DNA from: Mucilaginibacter gossypii
Lineage (GTDB): Bacteria > Bacteroidota > Bacteroidia > Sphingobacteriales > Sphingobacteriaceae
Length of the DNA stretch: 64,000 nt
Assembly (NCBI RefSeq): GCF_900100945.1
Contig: NZ_FNCG01000007.1
Location: 1 to 64,000, forward strand
Reading direction: 5' to 3'
Under the pieces are notes generated by a model, which was given only the letters and a program-made list of their open reading frames with translations, was not told the origin of the DNA and did not search any database. Every line of letters starts with the position of its first letter. Within the stretch, counting starts at the first letter, position 1. Below are positions 52,253 through 61,155 of this stretch, one piece after another. Both the position numbers and the translations under genes were made by a program.

Positions 52253-52704
52253 GTTTTTTTGTGATAACGCTGTGATTTTACTTCGTTATTTTTTTGAGCC
52301 GCGTCTATCGAATGCGTTTGAGTCAGGTCATCCTCCTGCTCCGCAAGTTCGGTCAGGCGGATATAAAATTTGTGCAGCTGGTCTAATTCGTCCTCTGTCA
52401 GGTTTTCGATACTTACCATACGGTTGCTGGTACCTTCATGTGAAGCCAGCAATTCATTAAGCTTCAGATGAACAGCTTTCGAATCTTTATTCTGAGCTTT
52501 CTGGATAAGAAAAACCATCAAGAACGTAATGATGGTTGTACCCGTGTTGATAATGAGCTGCCAGGTTTGAGAGTAGTTAAATACCGGGCCTGATAATGCC
52601 CAAACCATGATAGTTAAACCGGCGATAATAAACGCGGTCGAACTGCCGGTGGCCGTGGTAGCCCAATTAGAAAAACGTTCAAAATAGTTTACTTCATGTT
52701 TCAT
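52249..52704 (-). CDS. Low-affinity iron permease-like membrane protein
   Basis: 151 aa. Two membrane segments ('SSTAFIIAGLTIMVWALSGP' and 'WQLIINTGTTIITFLMVFLI'), then 'QNKDSKAVHLKLNELL', which is the signature of the bacterial low-affinity iron permease family. The C-terminal 60 residues are charged. A real role in iron uptake is not shown for bacterial members. First gene of the leftward group; a 315-base gap with no recognised feature apart from an AT-rich stretch separates it from the divergent DUF2383 gene. Confidence 0.82.
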   Translation of the reverse strand: MKHEVNYFERFSNWATTATGSSTAFIIAGLTIMVWALSGPVFNYSQTWQLIINTGTTIITFLMVFLIQKAQNKDSKAVHLKLNELLASHEGTSNRMVSIENLTEDELDQLHKFYIRLTELAEQEDDLTQTHSIDAAQKNNEVKSQRYHKKT

Positions 52705-53019
52705 TTATTAACTCAATTACCTTTCGTAATTCATCAAGCGGTTCGGTCTGTTTTATTATACTTTCCTGTTCCGTCCAAATGATCTGAAGTTAGGGCACTG
52801 CTTAGTTGCCCTGATCAGATAGAGAGGATGATTTGAAGGAGATTAGCAAATAAATAAGCGGAACTGCTTTAACTGCTATCAAAACACCGCCCGCAGCAGA
52901 TAGTTTTTAAATAAATATTATCCTAAAAAGATAATTTAGTTGCACAAAACTCAGCAGCAAAACTTTTACCGGCATGATATTAGCAATATCGCAAGTAATC
53001 TACCTATAAGTAGAACCTT
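52705..53019. other. Divergent intergenic region
   Basis: 315 bases between divergent genes. It should hold both promoters. Bases 52905-52935 are AT-rich. No repeats or strong consensus elements recognised. Confidence 0.4.
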
Positions 53020-53461
53020 ATGACAACTACCCATGCAACAGGTATAATCAACGATCTGATCGAAATTAATAACGACCGCGTAGCCGGTTTTGAAAAAGCT
53101 ATCGCGGACATCAAAGCTGAAAGCATCGACCTGAAAGAGCTGTTCCAGGGATATGCTGCTCAATGGCCAGGAACTTGCCGCACTTGTAGGCAACCCGGCT
53201 GATACTCAGACAGGAAACAGTGTAAGCGGCACCCTACACCGCGCCTGGATAGATGTTAAATCACTTTTTGGCGGCAGTGACCGTGAACGCATTCTATCCG
53301 AAGCAAAGCGTGGTGAAGATGCGATCAGGAAAGCTTACCTGGATGCATTAGCCGATGGCGGACTGCCTGCAAATGCGGTTGAAACTGTTTCTAACCAGGC
53401 CTCAGAAATCAACGGGGCGCATGATCAGGTAAAAGCTCTGCGTGACACCGCTAAACTTTAA
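53020..53461 (+). pseudogene. DUF2383 (ferritin-like) gene with frameshift
   Basis: ATG 53020 gives MTTTHATGIINDLIEINNDR ... 'ESIDLKELFQGYAAQ' and then out-of-frame residues to a stop at 53202. The other frame continues 'QELAALVGNPADTQTGNSVS ... HRAWIDVKSLFGGSDRERIL ... AIRKAYLDALADG' to TAA 53461. Together they equal a normal PA2169-type four-helix protein of about 147 aa. The indel lies at 53155-53168. Either the gene is dead or the base count there is wrong in the assembly. Confidence 0.85.
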
Positions 53462-53475
53462 AATTCGGTTATGAA

Positions 53476-53497
53476 AGCCGCCCCAAAAGGGGCGGCT
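53476..53497 (+). terminator. Hairpin after DUF2383 gene
   Basis: Perfect 9-bp stem agccgcccc / ggggcggct with loop aaaa. The T-run is weak. Confidence 0.75.
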
Positions 53498-53605
53498 ACT
53501 TTGCGAAGTTGAATCCAAATAAATCAAAATGTTTGTTATTTAAGAAACTTTGTAAGTCGCCAACTTTTCATCAAAATCTGCGAAAGCAGAACCATCAACC
53601 ACCGG

Positions 53606-53857
53606 TTATTTTTTAGGCGATTGTCCTTCGGGTGTAACATTGCCCTTTGATGTGGTATCCCCGCTTATAGAATCTTTTTTGTGTTGATCCCTTACCTGGT
53701 TTATGGTATTGGTATCCGCTATGGCGGGCCCGCCGCCACGGTTAACACTACTGGTATCTGTTGTTCCGTTTATTTCCTTTTTTTGATCGGATGTGTTACA
53801 TCCTACAGCGATAAATGCAGCCACAAAGGCAGCAACAATCAAATTCGTTATTTTCAT
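53606..53857 (-). CDS. Small lipoprotein, 83 aa
   Basis: Lipoprotein signal 'LIVAAFVAAFIAVGCNTSDQ' (Cys20), then a hydrophilic, Thr/Ser/Asn-rich tail without structure. Typical small stress-linked lipoprotein of Sphingobacteriaceae. It stands 70 bases downstream of the DUF4142 gene on the same strand. No domain recognised. Confidence 0.75.
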   Translation of the reverse strand: MKITNLIVAAFVAAFIAVGCNTSDQKKEINGTTDTSSVNRGGGPAIADTNTINQVRDQHKKDSISGDTTSKGNVTPEGQSPKK

Positions 53858-53927
53858 AGAATTTTAATTTGATAGAGCCTGTTTAACGAAACAGGATCTG
53901 TTAATCGATTAAATAATCCAGCTTTTG

Positions 53928-54437
53928 TTACTTTGAATTAAGTTGCTTATCTATAGCTTTAATGTGTTCGAGATGTGCCTTTAATGTTGGCAGCATCTGG
54001 CCGGCAAAAGCTTTTACAGCAGGATTTTTACCGTTCACGGCATAGTTTTCAAACGTTTCAACTGTATTTCGATGGCCATTTACCATAGCATGCACATATA
54101 GCTGGTCAAAGTTATTACCGGCATTTTTCAGCGCCGGGTCCGGCACAATGCCGCCTGTAGCCGCTGAAGGCAAACCGATATCTTGTTGCTTAGCCAGCTG
54201 CATCAGTTTTTGCTCGGCATCGCTATGATCTTTAATCATCATTTGCCCGAATGCTTTCACATCGGGCCGCTTTGCTTTTTGAGCAGCCAATCGACCTGCG
54301 TTTGCTTCCTGCAGGTTACCGATACTCGCTACAATTAAAAAATGTTTAGCCGTGGTATCGGGATCGGGCTGCGGAATTTGAGCGGTGGCCCCTAATGAAG
54401 AACCAGCGGCCAGGATGATGAGAAATATTTTTTTCAT
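53928..54437 (-). CDS. DUF4142 secreted protein
   Basis: 169 aa with signal 'MKKIFLIILAAGSSLGATAQ'. The mature part is a DUF4142 ferritin-like helical bundle: 'FLIVASIGNLQEANAGRLAAQKA', 'VKAFGQMMIKDHSDAEQKL' and 'LPTLKAHLEHIKAIDKQL'. The family is periplasmic and linked to stress. It follows the Tat-type SDR by 10 bases. Confidence 0.9.
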   Translation of the reverse strand: MKKIFLIILAAGSSLGATAQIPQPDPDTTAKHFLIVASIGNLQEANAGRLAAQKAKRPDVKAFGQMMIKDHSDAEQKLMQLAKQQDIGLPSAATGGIVPDPALKNAGNNFDQLYVHAMVNGHRNTVETFENYAVNGKNPAVKAFAGQMLPTLKAHLEHIKAIDKQLNSK

Positions 54438-54447
54438 AATGATTTAA

Positions 54448-55455
54448 TTAGGGTTGCCCTACCCCTCCTGATGAACCGTAAATCTGTCCGCTGGCGAAAC
54501 TGGCGTCTGATGCGGCAAGTTGCACGTAGATAGATGCAAGCTCGGCCGGTTGGCCGGGCCTGCCCAACATTGTCCAGCTACCAAACATTTGTTGTTTTTC
54601 CGGCTGCGCTCCACCACTGATCTGTAATGCTGTCCAAACCGGCCCGGGCGCAACACCATTTACACGGATGCCTTTAGGCCCTAATTGCTTGGCAAGCGAT
54701 TTTACATAATTCATGGTAGCTGCCTTGGTTTGCGCGTAGGCATAGAGATCGGGCGAGGGATCATAAGCTTGTTCAGAAGTTGTGCCGATAATTGCCGAAC
54801 CTGGCGGCAGATGCGGCAACGCTTCGCGGATGATCCAGAATGGGGCGTAAATATTGGTTTTCATGGTGGCGTCAAACTCCTCGGTGGTAACATCGGTAAT
54901 GGAGTTTATGGATTGCTGCCTGCCGGCATTATTCACAATAATGTCCAGGCCACCTAATTCGCTGACGGCTTTTTGTACCAGTTGTTTGCAAAAAGCCTCG
55001 TCACGCAGATCACCCGGAATTGCGATGGCCTTTCTCCCTTCCTTTTTAATTAGGGCGATTACCTCACGCGCATCGGGTTCTTCAGTCGGATAGTAATTAA
55101 TAGCAACATCCGCACCTTCACGTGCGTATGCAATTGCGGCAGCACGGCCCATTCCTGAGTCGCCGCCTGTTATAAGTGCCTTTCGTCCCATTAACCTGCC
55201 CGATCCTTTGTAGCTGGTTTCGCCGCAATCCGGCACAGGACTCATTTTACTTTGCAACCCCGGCCATGGCTGCGGCTGACTTTTATAAGGCGGTTTTGGA
55301 TATAAGGTTGTAGGATCGCTGATTTTCACTGCGTTATCAGCCGGATCAATTGAAGATTTTGTTGCTGCAAAGACGGGTGCTACAGCGGCAGCACCCAGCG
55401 TGGTGCCCAACCCTGCAATCACCTGCCTGCGGGTCATTTTATCATTACTTTCCAT
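54448..55455 (-). CDS. SDR oxidoreductase with twin-arginine signal
   Basis: 335 aa. An N-terminal Tat signal 'MTRRQVIAGLGTTLGAAAV' follows a short lead. The SDR domain (about 88-330) has the cofactor motif 'ALITGGDSGMGRAAA', 'NNAGRQQ', Ser in 'IGTTSEQAYD' region, 'YAYAQTKAAT' (Tyr-x3-Lys) and 'GVAPGPVWT'. It resembles YhdF/YhxC-type dehydrogenases (glucose or glycerol type). Export with bound cofactor fits Tat. It forms a pair with the next SDR upstream, 48 bases away. Confidence 0.88.
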   Translation of the reverse strand: MESNDKMTRRQVIAGLGTTLGAAAVAPVFAATKSSIDPADNAVKISDPTTLYPKPPYKSQPQPWPGLQSKMSPVPDCGETSYKGSGRLMGRKALITGGDSGMGRAAAIAYAREGADVAINYYPTEEPDAREVIALIKKEGRKAIAIPGDLRDEAFCKQLVQKAVSELGGLDIIVNNAGRQQSINSITDVTTEEFDATMKTNIYAPFWIIREALPHLPPGSAIIGTTSEQAYDPSPDLYAYAQTKAATMNYVKSLAKQLGPKGIRVNGVAPGPVWTALQISGGAQPEKQQMFGSWTMLGRPGQPAELASIYVQLAASDASFASGQIYGSSGGVGQP

Positions 55456-55502
55456 AATTACAGTTGTCTTTTCATAAGTGTATGTTATATTAGTTAGCCG
55501 GG

Positions 55503-56357
55503 CTACCCATTCACTACTTCTCCTCCGTTTACGTGGATTACCTGCCCCGTAATAAACGATGAATCATCCGAAGCAAGGAATACATAAGCCGGGCCTAACT
55601 CTGATGGCTGGCCGGCACGTTTCATAGCCGTTTCACTTCCGAACTCCTTGATCTTTTCTTCATCAAATGTTGAAACAATGAGCGGTGTCCAGACCGGGCC
55701 GGGCGCTACAGCGTTTACCCTGATACCTTTTTCAACCAGGTTAGTAGCTAAGGAACGGGTGAAGGTGGTGATAGCTCCTTTAGTCGAGGAATAATCAACA
55801 AGAGATGGGGATGAGCGGTAAGCTGTTACCGAAGTGGTATTGATAATAGTATCGCCGGCATTTAAATGTTCTAAAGCGGCTTCAGCAAAATAAAAATAAG
55901 CAAATATATTGGTGCGGAACGTGGTATCCAGTTGTTCAGGGTCAATCGCTTTAACGTCCTTTTGCGGAAACTGCATACCCGCGTTGTTAACCAGGATATT
56001 CAGCTTACCAAACTCTTGTACTGTTTTCTCTACCGCCTCTCTGCAAAAGGTTACGTCTTTTACATCGCCTTTAATCAACAAACATCGCTGACCGGTAAGT
56101 TCAACCAGATCTTTTGTGACCCGGGCATCCTCGTCCTCATCAAGATAAACAATGGCAATCTGGGCACCTTCCTGTGCAAAGTGAACGCTTACTGCCCGCC
56201 CGATACCGCTGTCGCCGCCGGTGATCAACGCGATTTTCCCTTCCAGCTTTTCGGCCGCCCTATAGGTCTTTTTAATATATTCTGGAGCAGGGTTCATTTC
56301 GGCTTCAATACCGGGTTGTTCGTCCTGTTTTTCTGGTCTTTCTTCCTGGGTTATCAT
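55503..56357 (-). CDS. SDR oxidoreductase (YhdF/YghA-like)
   Basis: 284 aa cytoplasmic SDR. 'IALITGGDSGIGRAVSVHFA' binds NAD(P); 'LVNNAGMQFPQ', 'TTSVTAYRSSPSLVDYSSTKGA' (in parts; Ser, Tyr-x3-Lys) and 'AVAPGPVWTPL' complete the active site. It is about 50 percent similar by eye to the Tat-exported paralogue downstream. Stress-induced YhdF-like enzymes often accompany catalase and DUF892 genes. Confidence 0.9.
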   Translation of the reverse strand: MITQEERPEKQDEQPGIEAEMNPAPEYIKKTYRAAEKLEGKIALITGGDSGIGRAVSVHFAQEGAQIAIVYLDEDEDARVTKDLVELTGQRCLLIKGDVKDVTFCREAVEKTVQEFGKLNILVNNAGMQFPQKDVKAIDPEQLDTTFRTNIFAYFYFAEAALEHLNAGDTIINTTSVTAYRSSPSLVDYSSTKGAITTFTRSLATNLVEKGIRVNAVAPGPVWTPLIVSTFDEEKIKEFGSETAMKRAGQPSELGPAYVFLASDDSSFITGQVIHVNGGEVVNG

Positions 56358-56378
56358 AACAAATGTTTTAGTATTAAC

Positions 56379-57536
56379 TTATGGTCTTAAAACAACTTTC
56401 ACACAGTCGTCTTCTTTCTCGTCAAATATTTTATAAGCGTGGCTTACATCACTTAAGGGCAGCGTGTGGCTGATAATATCGTCCAAAACAACTTTCTCTT
56501 CCTGAACCAGCTTAATCAGATGGTTGATATAATTCAACACCGGGGCCTGGCCCATTTTCAGGGTAATCCCTTTATCAAAAATCCGGTGCAGCGGGAAGTT
56601 GTCATAAGGCGAGCCATATACCCCCATAATGGATACCGTACCCGAGCGGCGAACCGCTTTAAAGGCCATCTCCAATACTTTGATACTGCCTTTTTCAAAA
56701 TTGATAGTAGCTTTCACTTTATCTAAAAATGATCTTTCGGGTTCAAAACCAACGGCATCTACGCACACATCGGCACCACGGCCACCGGTCATTTCGCGGA
56801 TGGCTTCTACAACATCCACTTCATGGGGGTTAAGGGTATCCACACGATTTACAGCTTTGGCCTTTTCCAAACGGTAATTAAGCGGGTCGATAGCGATAAC
56901 ACGGCTGGCACCGTTTATCCAGGCAGCTTTTTGTGCCATCAGGCCCACAGGCCCCGAGCCGAAAATGGCTACAACCTCCCCACCCTTCAATTGTGCCCAG
57001 TCAATAGCCGACCAACCTGTGGGAAAAATATCGGTAAGAAATAATACCTGCTCATCGCTCAGGTTATCGGGAACTACGCGCGGACTGATATCGCCGTAAG
57101 GCACACGTACATATTCGGCTTGCCCGCCTGAATAGCCGCCATACAGATCGGTATAGCCAAACAGCCCAGCTCCTTTGCTGTCCATCAGATCGCCATCGGG
57201 GCCGTAATGTTTATAATTAGAGTTTTCGCATGATGGCGAAGCGTTATGCTGGCAGAAAAAGCAGTGCCCGCAGGCTATAGGGAAGGGCACAACTACGCGG
57301 TCACCCTTTTTCAGGTTTTTAACTTCGGCACCAACTTCTTCCACAATGCCCATAAATTCATGTCCCATAATCATGGGTTCTTTTTGCGGAACAGCACCGC
57401 TCAGGATATGAAGATCAGAACCGCAGATAGCGGTTGAGGTCACGCGAAGAATAACATCGGTAGCCAGTTCAATTTTTGGATCGGGCACCGTATCGTAACG
57501 GATATCGCCTGGTTTGTGGAATACTGCAGCTTTCAT
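56379..57536 (-). CDS. Zinc alcohol dehydrogenase (glutathione-independent formaldehyde dehydrogenase-like)
   Basis: 385 aa. MDR family: catalytic zinc 'AICGSDLHILSG' (Cys) and 'MGHEFMGIVEEVG' (His-Glu); structural zinc Cys cluster 'CGHCFFCQHNASPSCENSN'; Rossmann 'VVAIFGSGPVGLMAQKAAW'. The extended 'FGYTDLYGGYSGGQAEYVRVP' is typical of formaldehyde dehydrogenase-like enzymes. It probably oxidises aldehydes or alcohols with NAD. It lies 21 bases upstream of the SDR, on the same strand. Confidence 0.9.
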   Translation of the reverse strand: MKAAVFHKPGDIRYDTVPDPKIELATDVILRVTSTAICGSDLHILSGAVPQKEPMIMGHEFMGIVEEVGAEVKNLKKGDRVVVPFPIACGHCFFCQHNASPSCENSNYKHYGPDGDLMDSKGAGLFGYTDLYGGYSGGQAEYVRVPYGDISPRVVPDNLSDEQVLFLTDIFPTGWSAIDWAQLKGGEVVAIFGSGPVGLMAQKAAWINGASRVIAIDPLNYRLEKAKAVNRVDTLNPHEVDVVEAIREMTGGRGADVCVDAVGFEPERSFLDKVKATINFEKGSIKVLEMAFKAVRRSGTVSIMGVYGSPYDNFPLHRIFDKGITLKMGQAPVLNYINHLIKLVQEEKVVLDDIISHTLPLSDVSHAYKIFDEKEDDCVKVVLRP

Positions 57537-57655
57537 AGGTAGTGTTATAGATTAGTTTTTGTGGTTGTTTCTGTTGTTGAGTCTCTACGACTTTTTTGAA
57601 TGCAACATGCAGGCTTCAACAACTTGTGTTATTTAATTTAGTCTTCGCAAGAATT

Positions 57656-58150
57656 TCATCTTCCCGCTTGCTCAACGTTTTCCTCAAGAAGCCTGATCGC
57701 TGTTTCGTTTCCCTGCTGCGCTGCCAGGTCAAAAACAGTAAGCCCCCGGCTGTCCCGGATAGTGATGTCTGCATCGTGAGCCAGCAAGATTCGCAGTAAA
57801 TCATTGCGCCCAAACATCGCGGCAAACATTAGCGCCGTACCGCCATTGCCATGCTGGCGGTTAAGGTCCGCACCGCAGGCAATCAGCAATTCCGCAATTT
57901 CAGGATAGCCTTTAAAACAAACGCCCATAAGCGCCGTATTACCTCCAAAGTCTGCCGAGTTCACATCTGCTCCGGCTTCCAGTAAAAAGCGGGCAGCATC
58001 CAAACGGTTGTTATAGCAGGCAATAATGAGCGGCGTGTAACCTTTTTCGTCGCTGGCGTTCAAATCAGTACTATCGTTAATCATTTCGCGCAGTAAATTA
58101 ACGTCGCCCTGCCGGGCGGCGTTAATTATTGATTGATTATTTGCATCCAT
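57656..58150 (-). CDS. Ankyrin-repeat protein (AnkB-like)
   Basis: 164 aa made almost entirely of about five ankyrin repeats ('DEKGYTPLIIACYNNRLDAA', 'DFGGNTALMGVCFKGYPEIA', 'HGNGGTALMFAAMFGRNDLL', 'DSRGLTVFDLAAQQGNETAI'). It begins one base after the catalase stop, so the two form one operon. In Pseudomonas aeruginosa, katA-linked ankB supports full catalase activity; the same pairing here suggests a similar helper role. No signal peptide, so cytoplasmic. Confidence 0.9.
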   Translation of the reverse strand: MDANNQSIINAARQGDVNLLREMINDSTDLNASDEKGYTPLIIACYNNRLDAARFLLEAGADVNSADFGGNTALMGVCFKGYPEIAELLIACGADLNRQHGNGGTALMFAAMFGRNDLLRILLAHDADITIRDSRGLTVFDLAAQQGNETAIRLLEENVEQAGR

Positions 58151-58151
58151 C

Positions 58152-60365
58152 TTAAGCAGGGATTAGTCTTGGTTTCTCACGCTCCCAAAACCGGTGCTGT
58201 GCAATGGCTTTGATCAGCAATGCGGCGAACTTATCGTTGACCTCAGCAATCAGGATCCCCTCCCGCAAAACATTTTCCTCCGAGTAATCGGCAGGTAGCT
58301 TCTTGCTGAAATAAGTCGCTTCGATCACCTGCAGAGCGTCGCCCGATGCACCGATAGCTTTGCAATGTTTAAAAGCCTCATTCAAAAAATGAACAGCGTT
58401 GGACTCAGCTTCCAGCGTGGCTACGCAATTGGTTCCACCTGCCACATATACCGCATCGAACAGCACGGAGGCTGCACCCAGGAAACTTTGATCTACTTTG
58501 ATCTGCTCATCGTTCTCTGCCACTATAAATCCTAATTTTGGCGCGACCACTTCTACCACGGCACCTTCAGCTTCCAAGGCAGCCTTAACGGTATTGAGCG
58601 ATTCCGCATTTACGCCATCGGCGGCCAGGATCGCTATTTTGCGGCTTACGATACTATCTTTAATGGTGTTGGCCATGCTCAAAGCCGGAGAGGCAGCCAG
58701 CGAGCCATCTACCTGTACCGATTGGTAATCAACTGGATTGCCATCCGCTGGCACATTCAGGTTACCCGGAATAACTTCAGGAATATGCAGCCCCAGGTTA
58801 AAGGCAACCTGCGCGGCAAGCCCTTTATCAATCTGCGACAATACACCGAGCATACGCTCGCGTACAGCTACCGTTTTAACCTTGCCCAACTCGAAGCTCA
58901 GGGCATCAACAATGTGATTTTTCTCCGGCTCCGACTGGCTGTTGAAGAACAATCGTGACTGGCTGAAATGATCAAAGAAACTTTTACTTCGCGCACGCAC
59001 CTTGCGGGCCTCCATGCGCTCCTGGTAAGATACAAAACCTCCATCGCGCTCTTTTACCTGCTGCGGATCATTGTTACCAAGCGAATTGGGACCGTAACTG
59101 GTTTTACCGCGGTTAATGGTTTGCCGCATAAAGCCGTCGCGCTGGTTGTTATGTACCGGCACAACCGGGCGATTAATCGGAATCTCCTGGAAGTTTGGCC
59201 CGCCCAAACGGGTGAGTTGCGTATCGGTATAAGAAAATAAACGCCCCTGTAATAAAGGATCGTTTGTAAAATCTATACCAGGTACAATATGCCCCAGGTG
59301 AAAAGCGACCTGCTCTGTCTCCGCGAAAAAATTATCCGGGTTACGGTTTAACGTCAGTTTGCCCACGCGCTGCACGGGTACCAGTTCTTCCGGTACCAGT
59401 TTGGTAGGGTCAAGCAAATCAAATTCAAATTTAAATTCATCTTCTTCCGGGATGACCTGTAATCCTAATTCATATTCAGGAAAGGCACCGCTTTCAATGG
59501 CATCCCACAAATCGCGCCTGTGAAAATCCGGATCTTTACCTGAAATGTTTTGCGCTTCATCCCAGGCAACCGAATGCACGCCTAGCAACGGCTTCCAGTG
59601 AAATTTCACAAAGCTGGATTTCCCTTCCGCATTTATTAACCTGAACGTATGTACCCCGAAACCTTCCATCATGCGGTAACTGCGTGGAATAGCGCGGTCG
59701 CTCATGGCCCACATAATCATGTGGGCAGATTCTGGTGTCAGTGATATAAAATCCCAGAAAGTGTCATGTGCAGATGCCGCCTGCGGAATTTCGTTATCCG
59801 GCTCGGGTTTCACGGCATGAACCAGGTCAGGAAATTTGATCGCATCCTGGATAAAAAACACCGGCATATTATTGCCTACAAGGTCAAAGTTTCCTTCCTG
59901 CGTATAAAAGCGCACGGCGAAACCGCGCACATCGCGCGCCAGATCAGTCGATCCGCGAGAGCCAGCTACGGTAGAGAAGCGGACAAATACCGGCGTTTCA
60001 ATTTCCGTATCGTTCAAAAAGCCGGCTTTGGTTACTTCCGCAAGCGGTTTGTACAATTTAAAAACCCCATGCGCTCCCGAACCGCGGGCATGCACTACCC
60101 GTTCAGGGATGCGCTCATGGTCAAAGTGTGTGATCTTTTCACGCAGAATAAAATCTTCCAGTAATGATGGTCCCCGGTCTCCTGCTTTCAACGAGTTTTG
60201 GTCGTCGTTAATCGGCAAGCCTGTATTGGTGGTCATCTTTTCGCCGGCACTGTCGGCGGTATGCGGTGCCAGACTATCGGTTTTGGCATTTTCGGGTTGC
60301 GGCGCTAATTTTTTATCAATCGCAGCTTCGGTGCCTGATTTGGGTGATGGTTTTTTCTTTTCCAT
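58152..60365 (-). CDS. katE: Large-subunit catalase (HPII type)
   Basis: 737 aa, clade 2 catalase. Distal His92 in 'RVVHARGSGAHGVF', the Asn in 'DLVGNNMPVFFIQD', and the proximal haem region 'GRLFSYTDTQLTRLGGPNF' with Tyr are present. A C-terminal flavodoxin/DJ-1-like domain starts at about 590 ('IAILAADGVNAESLNTVKAAL'). It degrades hydrogen peroxide in the cytoplasm. It is the centre of the oxidative-stress island: ankyrin gene one base downstream, DUF892 gene 10 bases upstream. Confidence 0.96.
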   Translation of the reverse strand: MEKKKPSPKSGTEAAIDKKLAPQPENAKTDSLAPHTADSAGEKMTTNTGLPINDDQNSLKAGDRGPSLLEDFILREKITHFDHERIPERVVHARGSGAHGVFKLYKPLAEVTKAGFLNDTEIETPVFVRFSTVAGSRGSTDLARDVRGFAVRFYTQEGNFDLVGNNMPVFFIQDAIKFPDLVHAVKPEPDNEIPQAASAHDTFWDFISLTPESAHMIMWAMSDRAIPRSYRMMEGFGVHTFRLINAEGKSSFVKFHWKPLLGVHSVAWDEAQNISGKDPDFHRRDLWDAIESGAFPEYELGLQVIPEEDEFKFEFDLLDPTKLVPEELVPVQRVGKLTLNRNPDNFFAETEQVAFHLGHIVPGIDFTNDPLLQGRLFSYTDTQLTRLGGPNFQEIPINRPVVPVHNNQRDGFMRQTINRGKTSYGPNSLGNNDPQQVKERDGGFVSYQERMEARKVRARSKSFFDHFSQSRLFFNSQSEPEKNHIVDALSFELGKVKTVAVRERMLGVLSQIDKGLAAQVAFNLGLHIPEVIPGNLNVPADGNPVDYQSVQVDGSLAASPALSMANTIKDSIVSRKIAILAADGVNAESLNTVKAALEAEGAVVEVVAPKLGFIVAENDEQIKVDQSFLGAASVLFDAVYVAGGTNCVATLEAESNAVHFLNEAFKHCKAIGASGDALQVIEATYFSKKLPADYSEENVLREGILIAEVNDKFAALLIKAIAQHRFWEREKPRLIPA

Positions 60366-60375
60366 AAATTTAAAA

Positions 60376-60924
60376 TCAAGCTTCTTCAGCCGCGCTGTAA
60401 TTGATATCGGCTTCTGCCACTGCTGTTAATTTTTCATCAGCTGCCTTTTCTTCGGCGAGGGTCTGCCCAAGGACCTCAGCCACATCTTCCAGCCCTAATG
60501 TAATTGCCAGCTGGCACAGACCGCCATAAGTAGCGATCTCATAATGTTCAACTTTTTGCGAGGCGAGGATTATACCTACATCGCGGGTAGCCGTACCGGC
60601 TTCTGTACTTTCAATGATGCTTTCTCCTTCTTTAGCCAGGCCCTCCATGGCATCGCATTTTTGCGCCTGCGATTTTTCGCCAAGCAGGTCAAAAACCTGT
60701 TCCAGGCGGGTTACATGAACTTGTGTTTCAGTTAAATGATCTTCAATGGCAGCGGCAAGTGTTTTTGATGTTGCCGCATTGATCATTTTTGGCAGGGTTT
60801 TAACCAGGTGGTTCTCCGCCCAGTAAATATCCTTGATGCCATCAGTAAATAATTCGAGTAACGCCGGTTGCTGTTTGGGCGTAGTTTTGGTGCTGAATTT
60901 CGGTTCCCCGGATTCGTTTTTCAT
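60376..60924 (-). CDS. YciE/DUF892 ferritin-like protein
   Basis: 182 aa. 'LELFTDGIKDIYWAENHLVK' and 'LAAAIEDHLTETQVHVTRLEQVFDLLG' and 'AEHYEIATYGGLCQLAITLG'-type helices ('KVEHYEIATYGGLCQLA') give the Glu/His dimetal sites of DUF892. Related to YciE/YciF, induced by osmotic and oxidative stress. First gene of the YciE - katE - ank operon (10-base gap). Confidence 0.93.
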   Translation of the reverse strand: MKNESGEPKFSTKTTPKQQPALLELFTDGIKDIYWAENHLVKTLPKMINAATSKTLAAAIEDHLTETQVHVTRLEQVFDLLGEKSQAQKCDAMEGLAKEGESIIESTEAGTATRDVGIILASQKVEHYEIATYGGLCQLAITLGLEDVAEVLGQTLAEEKAADEKLTAVAEADINYSAAEEA

Positions 60925-61155
60925 AGGTAGATTTTTAAAAAGTAGTAATTAAGGTAATTGCTCGGAAAAGAGGTATGGATAGCTTCGGCTGTGAGTATTA
61001 TTAACATACCCAAAAGGAAATTGTTTAACTAATACGATAATAAACCATACCTGTTTGCTACTTAGCCGGACAAGACTTCAAATAACCTGAGATTAGATGT
61101 GTCCTTCGAGTGAGTTAGGATGCTTTAACAATCCCACTGTACCCTTTTTAAACCA

